From CAZUDO01 sp964618895 (GTDB lineage: Bacteria; Desulfobacterota; Binatia; DP-6): 28,369 nt of DNA. Shown here piece by piece: positions 25,704 to 28,369 of this stretch (position 1 is the stretch's first letter; each line of letters begins with the position of its first letter). Location: assembly GCA_964618895.1 (NCBI GenBank), contig CAZUDO010000118.1:1-28369 (forward strand). The letters run 5' to 3'. The notes under the pieces are model-generated. The model worked only from the letters and a program-made list of their open reading frames with translations. It ran no database searches and was not told the origin of the DNA. The translations under genes and the position numbers were made by a program.

Positions 25704-27699
25704 GCAGACGCTCCGTTTCGGCGGGTTGCAGCGTGATGGCCTTCGCCACCAGGGTAGGACCGGCCTTGGCCTGGTAGCCCTCCAGGAGGCCGGTCAGGTA
25801 GGTCGCGATGTCGTTGTGCTGCACGAGCTGGTCGTCCAGCTCGTCGGGATCGCGCTCGATGTTGAACAGCTTGTCGGAGGTGTCGTTCGGCTTGCGGGTC
25901 TGGATGAGCTTCCACCCGTGGTGGCTGACGCTGCGAATCATCGGGCGGAGCTCCTCCTTGCCCATCAGGTAGGTGAACACCGGCGGCGCGTCGTCGATGG
26001 CCACCTGGAGGGGCCGCCCGTCGCACCCCGGGCAGCCTTCGCCCAGGACGCGGAGCGCCGTCGGCATGATGTCGAGGCCGCTCACCGGCTCGCGGACCAC
26101 CGTGCCCTCGTGCTGGCCGGGGAACTTGATCACCAGCGGCACGTGGACGACCGGCTGGTAGAGCGAGTTCGAGTGCCGCCAGAGCCCGTGGTCGAAGAAC
26201 TGCTCGCCGTGGTCCGAGGTGACGATGATGAGTGCCTGGTCGAACAGATTGGCGTCCTTGAGCGCTGCGAACAGCCGGCCGAGCTCGGCGTCGCTGTAGG
26301 TGACGGCGCCGTCGTAGAGGGCGATCAGGCTTTCCAGCTGGCGCGGACCGACCTGCACGCCGGTCTTGAGGCTCCAGTAGCTGACGTAGTCGGCGCTGGT
26401 GAAGGTCGTGCCGGCGGGCACGTAACGCAGCGGCGCTTGGTAGGGGCCGTGCGGGTCGACGGGCTGGGTGTAGAAGAAGAGCGGACGGGCGGGATCGCGG
26501 TTCTCGATCAGCTCGCGCGCCTCGTCGACCAGCATGCCGAAGGGCACGTAGGCGTACGGCGGCAGGTAGTCGCGGACGCGGAAGACCTGCCAGGGGGCGA
26601 CCCGCATGGCGAGCTTCATCACGTCGTAGAGGAGCAGCTCGTTGTCGGTGTTGTAGAGGCGGAACTCCTCGAACCCCTGCGCCATGCCGTAGCGTTCGCT
26701 CACCCAGGGATTCGCGCTCTGGCCGATGGTCTGGTAGCCGAGGCGCTGCAGCACCTCGGGCAGCATCTCGACCTCCTCCGGGACGCGACGAGTCTCGGTG
26801 ACGCCGCCGTGGCGGTACGGGGTCAGGCTGGAGAGCAGGCTCGGCACCGACATCCACGTGCTCGGCCCGGGGGCCAGGCAGTGGGTGTAGGCGGTGGCGG
26901 TCCTGGCAAACGCGTCCAGGTTCGGGCTCGTCGGCCGCTCGTAGCCGTACAGCGACAGGTGGTCGGCACGCAGCGTGTCGATGGTGACGAAGATGATCGG
27001 CGGCAGGTTGGCGGCCGCGGGGGCGGCAGCCACCTGCTCGCGGGTGACCGAAGGACGGGCGACCAGCACGCAGGCGGCGATTGCCGCCACCGGGCCGATC
27101 CACGAGCAGGCGGCCAGGGCGGCGGCCAGGAAGCGGCCGACGACCAGCCGGTAGGCGAGCGTCAGGACGAACGGCCACAGCGCGACCATCGCCAACGCCA
27201 CCGGGATCGGCTGGCTCACGCTGAGCGCCGCCGAGTTGACCAGCAGCTTGCAGGCCACCACCAGCGCCGGCACCGAGAAGGCGAGCAGCACCGTGGACGC
27301 GGCGCGGAGGGCCGCCGGCCGGCGGGTCGAGGCCGCCAGATAGGCCGTCGACATGGCGACCGTGACCGCGAACAGGAGCAGCCCGCCGTCCATGCCGGCG
27401 TTGAACGGCGCGTCGAGCAGGTCGTGGATGCGAAGCGCCAGCAGGAACGCGGTGAGCGCCGCTCCGACGACGATCACCGGGACCGCGCTGCCGAAGCGCC
27501 TGAGCGCGACCCCGGCCAGTCCGCCGCCGAGCCCGAGCGCCCCGAATACGATGCCGTAGAGCAGCAGCAGGCGCCCGTCGAAGCGTACCGGATACGGGAG
27601 GAACGCGTGGGCGTAGACCAGCTCGGTGGCGAGCGCGCACAGGCCGGCGAGCAGCCCGTACTTGAGCCCGTTCAGGAGGGAGGAGAAAGCCGTCTTCAT
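25681..27699 (-). CDS. Polytopic membrane protein with periplasmic sulfatase/alkaline-phosphatase-superfamily domain
   Basis: 672 residues. About seven hydrophobic segments fill residues 9-213 (roughly 9-30, 42-65, 72-92, 105-123, 133-155, 164-184, 189-213), followed by an Ala-rich linker and a sulfatase (PF00884-type) domain from ~233. Metal- and substrate-site landmarks are VTIDTLRADHLSLYGY with Asp241, VDPHGPY (414-420), VTSDHGE with Asp496 and His497, and DHGLWRHS with His504 and His509 before VPLVIKFPG. The nucleophile region reads S284-V-P-S-L rather than the C/S-x-P-x-R signature used for formylglycine formation. True sulfatase activity is therefore uncertain; a phosphotransferase (LtaS or phosphoethanolamine-transferase style) or phosphodiesterase role is possible. 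The C-terminus ends LRALGYVQ, a common tail in this superfamily. The ATG follows the upstream stop by 13 bases with only a weak AGG-containing ribosome site. It probably modifies or trims an exported polymer handled by the other gene products. Confidence 0.93.
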   Translation of the reverse strand: MKTAFSSLLNGLKYGLLAGLCALATELVYAHAFLPYPVRFDGRLLLLYGIVFGALGLGGGLAGVALRRFGSAVPVIVVGAALTAFLLALRIHDLLDAPFNAGMDGGLLLFAVTVAMSTAYLAASTRRPAALRAASTVLLAFSVPALVVACKLLVNSAALSVSQPIPVALAMVALWPFVLTLAYRLVVGRFLAAALAACSWIGPVAAIAACVLVARPSVTREQVAAAPAAANLPPIIFVTIDTLRADHLSLYGYERPTSPNLDAFARTATAYTHCLAPGPSTWMSVPSLLSSLTPYRHGGVTETRRVPEEVEMLPEVLQRLGYQTIGQSANPWVSERYGMAQGFEEFRLYNTDNELLLYDVMKLAMRVAPWQVFRVRDYLPPYAYVPFGMLVDEARELIENRDPARPLFFYTQPVDPHGPYQAPLRYVPAGTTFTSADYVSYWSLKTGVQVGPRQLESLIALYDGAVTYSDAELGRLFAALKDANLFDQALIIVTSDHGEQFFDHGLWRHSNSLYQPVVHVPLVIKFPGQHEGTVVREPVSGLDIMPTALRVLGEGCPGCDGRPLQVAIDDAPPVFTYLMGKEELRPMIRSVSHHGWKLIQTRKPNDTSDKLFNIERDPDELDDQLVQHNDIATYLTGLLEGYQAKAGPTLVAKAITLQPAETERLRALGYVQ
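25711..25714 (-). promoter_or_regulatory. Ribosome-binding site (GGAG) for the phytase-like gene
   Basis: On the minus strand GGAG lies 7 bases before the GTG at 25703, inside the end of the sulfatase coding region. It is the clearest Shine-Dalgarno among the gene junctions here and decides the GTG start. Confidence 0.6.
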
Positions 27700-27712
27700 G
27701 GTCGTCGTCTAC

Positions 27713-28369
27713 CTATTGGATGGTGATGGAGATGGCGGCGGAGGCGGTCGTACTTCCGCTGTCGGTCACGGTGGCCGTGATGGTGTGCGTGCCGACGGTG
27801 AGATCGTTGCGGTCCAGGGAGTCGCCGGTGCCGAGGCTGCCGTCGAGGTCGGAGGACCAGGTGATGGTGAGCGCGCCGTCCTCCAGGTCGGTGCCCGTGC
27901 CGGTGAAGGTCACGGTGTCGCCGAAGGCGAAGGTGGACGCGTCGGCGGGGGCGGTGATGCTGACGGTCGGGGTCGCGTTGACGATCACGGTGCGGGAGGC
28001 CGAGGCGGTCTTGCTGCCGGCGTCGGTGACCGTCGCGGTGATGGTGTGGGTGCCGGAGGTGAGGCTGCTGGTGCTGAGGCTGTCGCCGGTGCCGAGGGCG
28101 CCGTCGAGATTCGAGGCCCAGGTGATGACCAGCGCCCCGTCTTCGAGGTCGGTGCCGGTGCCCGTGAAGGTGACGCTGGCGCCGGGCTCGTAGGAGGCGC
28201 CATCGGCGGGGGCGGTGATGCTGACGGTGGGCGTGGAATTGACGATCACGGTGATCGACACGCTGGCGGTCTTGCTGCCGGCGTCGGTGACCGTCGCCGT
28301 GATGGTGTGGGTGCCGGAGGTGAGGCTGCTGGTGCTCAGGCTGTCGCCGGTGCCGAGGGCGCCGTCGAG
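27713..28369 (-). CDS. C-terminal part of an Ig-like repeat protein (5' end outside window)
   Basis: 218 residues are visible, and the frame is open to the window edge. It holds about two and a half Ig/PKD-like repeats of 87-90 residues with TPTVSITAPADG openings, TGTGTDLEDGAL, W.S.LDG.LGTGDSL and GTHTITATVTD, and stops directly after the last repeat (ISITIQ, TAG at 27713-27715). A GTG at 28259-28261 is internal to a repeat strand and is not the start. These repeats are more alike than those of the giant genes and form their own subgroup (TGTGTD instead of ATATD). No anchor or C-terminal propeller follows. The rest of the protein and its N-terminal domains are unknown. It is probably a surface protein from the same operon, since the sulfatase gene follows after 13 bases. 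Confidence 0.9.
   Translation of the reverse strand, partial: LDGALGTGDSLSTSSLTSGTHTITATVTDAGSKTASVSITVIVNSTPTVSITAPADGASYEPGASVTFTGTGTDLEDGALVITWASNLDGALGTGDSLSTSSLTSGTHTITATVTDAGSKTASASRTVIVNATPTVSITAPADASTFAFGDTVTFTGTGTDLEDGALTITWSSDLDGSLGTGDSLDRNDLTVGTHTITATVTDSGSTTASAAISITIQ
28008..28369 (-). repeat. Near-identical 101-bp segments repeated with 261-bp period
   Basis: 28008-28108 and 28269-28369 differ at only two bases that I can find (in GTCGCGGTG/GTCGCCGTG and GTGCTGAGG/GTGCTCAGG). The DNA between them is clearly more diverged from its own counterpart. The second copy is cut by the window edge. Confidence 0.85.

Noticed and set aside
27700..27712. Promoter or terminator in the only intergenic gap
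   Set aside because: Thirteen bases are too short for either, and no hairpin or T-run is present.
27713..28261. Start of the right-edge gene at the GTG 28259-28261
   Set aside because: This Val codon sits inside an Ig-like strand (SVSITVIVN), and the same frame continues upstream with another repeat to the window edge.

Overview
This window is a very GC-rich bacterial segment. It is filled almost wall to wall by seven genes, all on the minus strand and transcribed from the right edge to the left edge. The largest gap between genes is 13 bases and most neighbours overlap by 1 to 23 bases, so this looks like the inside of one long operon. Its promoter and terminator both lie outside the window. 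No RNA gene, insertion sequence, CRISPR array, attachment site or replication origin is visible. The cell looks Gram-negative: Sec signal peptides, no LPxTG-type anchors, and a sulfatase-family membrane protein ending in the LRALGY-type tail I associate with deltaproteobacterial relatives. Together with the poly-Thr/Ser tail, this suggests a soil- or sediment-type deltaproteobacterial lineage (myxobacterium-like or Candidatus Binatia-like). That assignment is inference; there is no taxonomic marker gene here.

Layout in transcription order. (1) 28369-27713: C-terminal part of a protein made of Ig-like repeats. (2) 27699-25681: a polytopic membrane protein with a periplasmic sulfatase/alkaline-phosphatase-superfamily domain. 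(3) 25703-21873: a secreted beta-propeller phytase-like protein followed by three DNRLRE (CBM96-like) modules and five Ig-like repeats. (4) 21873-20950: a secreted probable TIM-barrel protein resembling glycoside hydrolases. (5) 20953-14552: a 2133-residue secreted modular protein with 4 DNRLRE modules, 12 Ig-like repeats and a C-terminal probable beta-propeller. (6) 14555-2106: its 4149-residue paralogue with 7 DNRLRE modules, 29 Ig-like repeats and the same C-terminal domain. (7) 2109-1: a second phytase-like protein with one DNRLRE module and one Ig-like repeat, ending in a Thr/Ser-only tail that runs off the window.

All but the membrane protein and the TIM-barrel protein contain the same roughly 90-residue Ig-like repeat, and four of the seven carry DNRLRE modules. 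The shared building blocks, tight coupling and export signals suggest one extracellular or cell-surface apparatus: long repeat-built stalks carrying many putative carbohydrate-binding modules, with accessory hydrolases of phosphate esters, possibly sulfate or phosphodiester groups, and possibly glycans. A polymer-binding and polymer-processing system, or an adhesive matrix, is the most economical reading. Substrate and function are inferred, not shown.

The most striking structural fact is that the two giant genes match module for module over their first ~1,650 residues. The larger one has gained about 2,000 residues, mostly by serial repetition of a ~610-residue super-unit (one DNRLRE plus five Ig-like repeats, each repeat position keeping its own identity).
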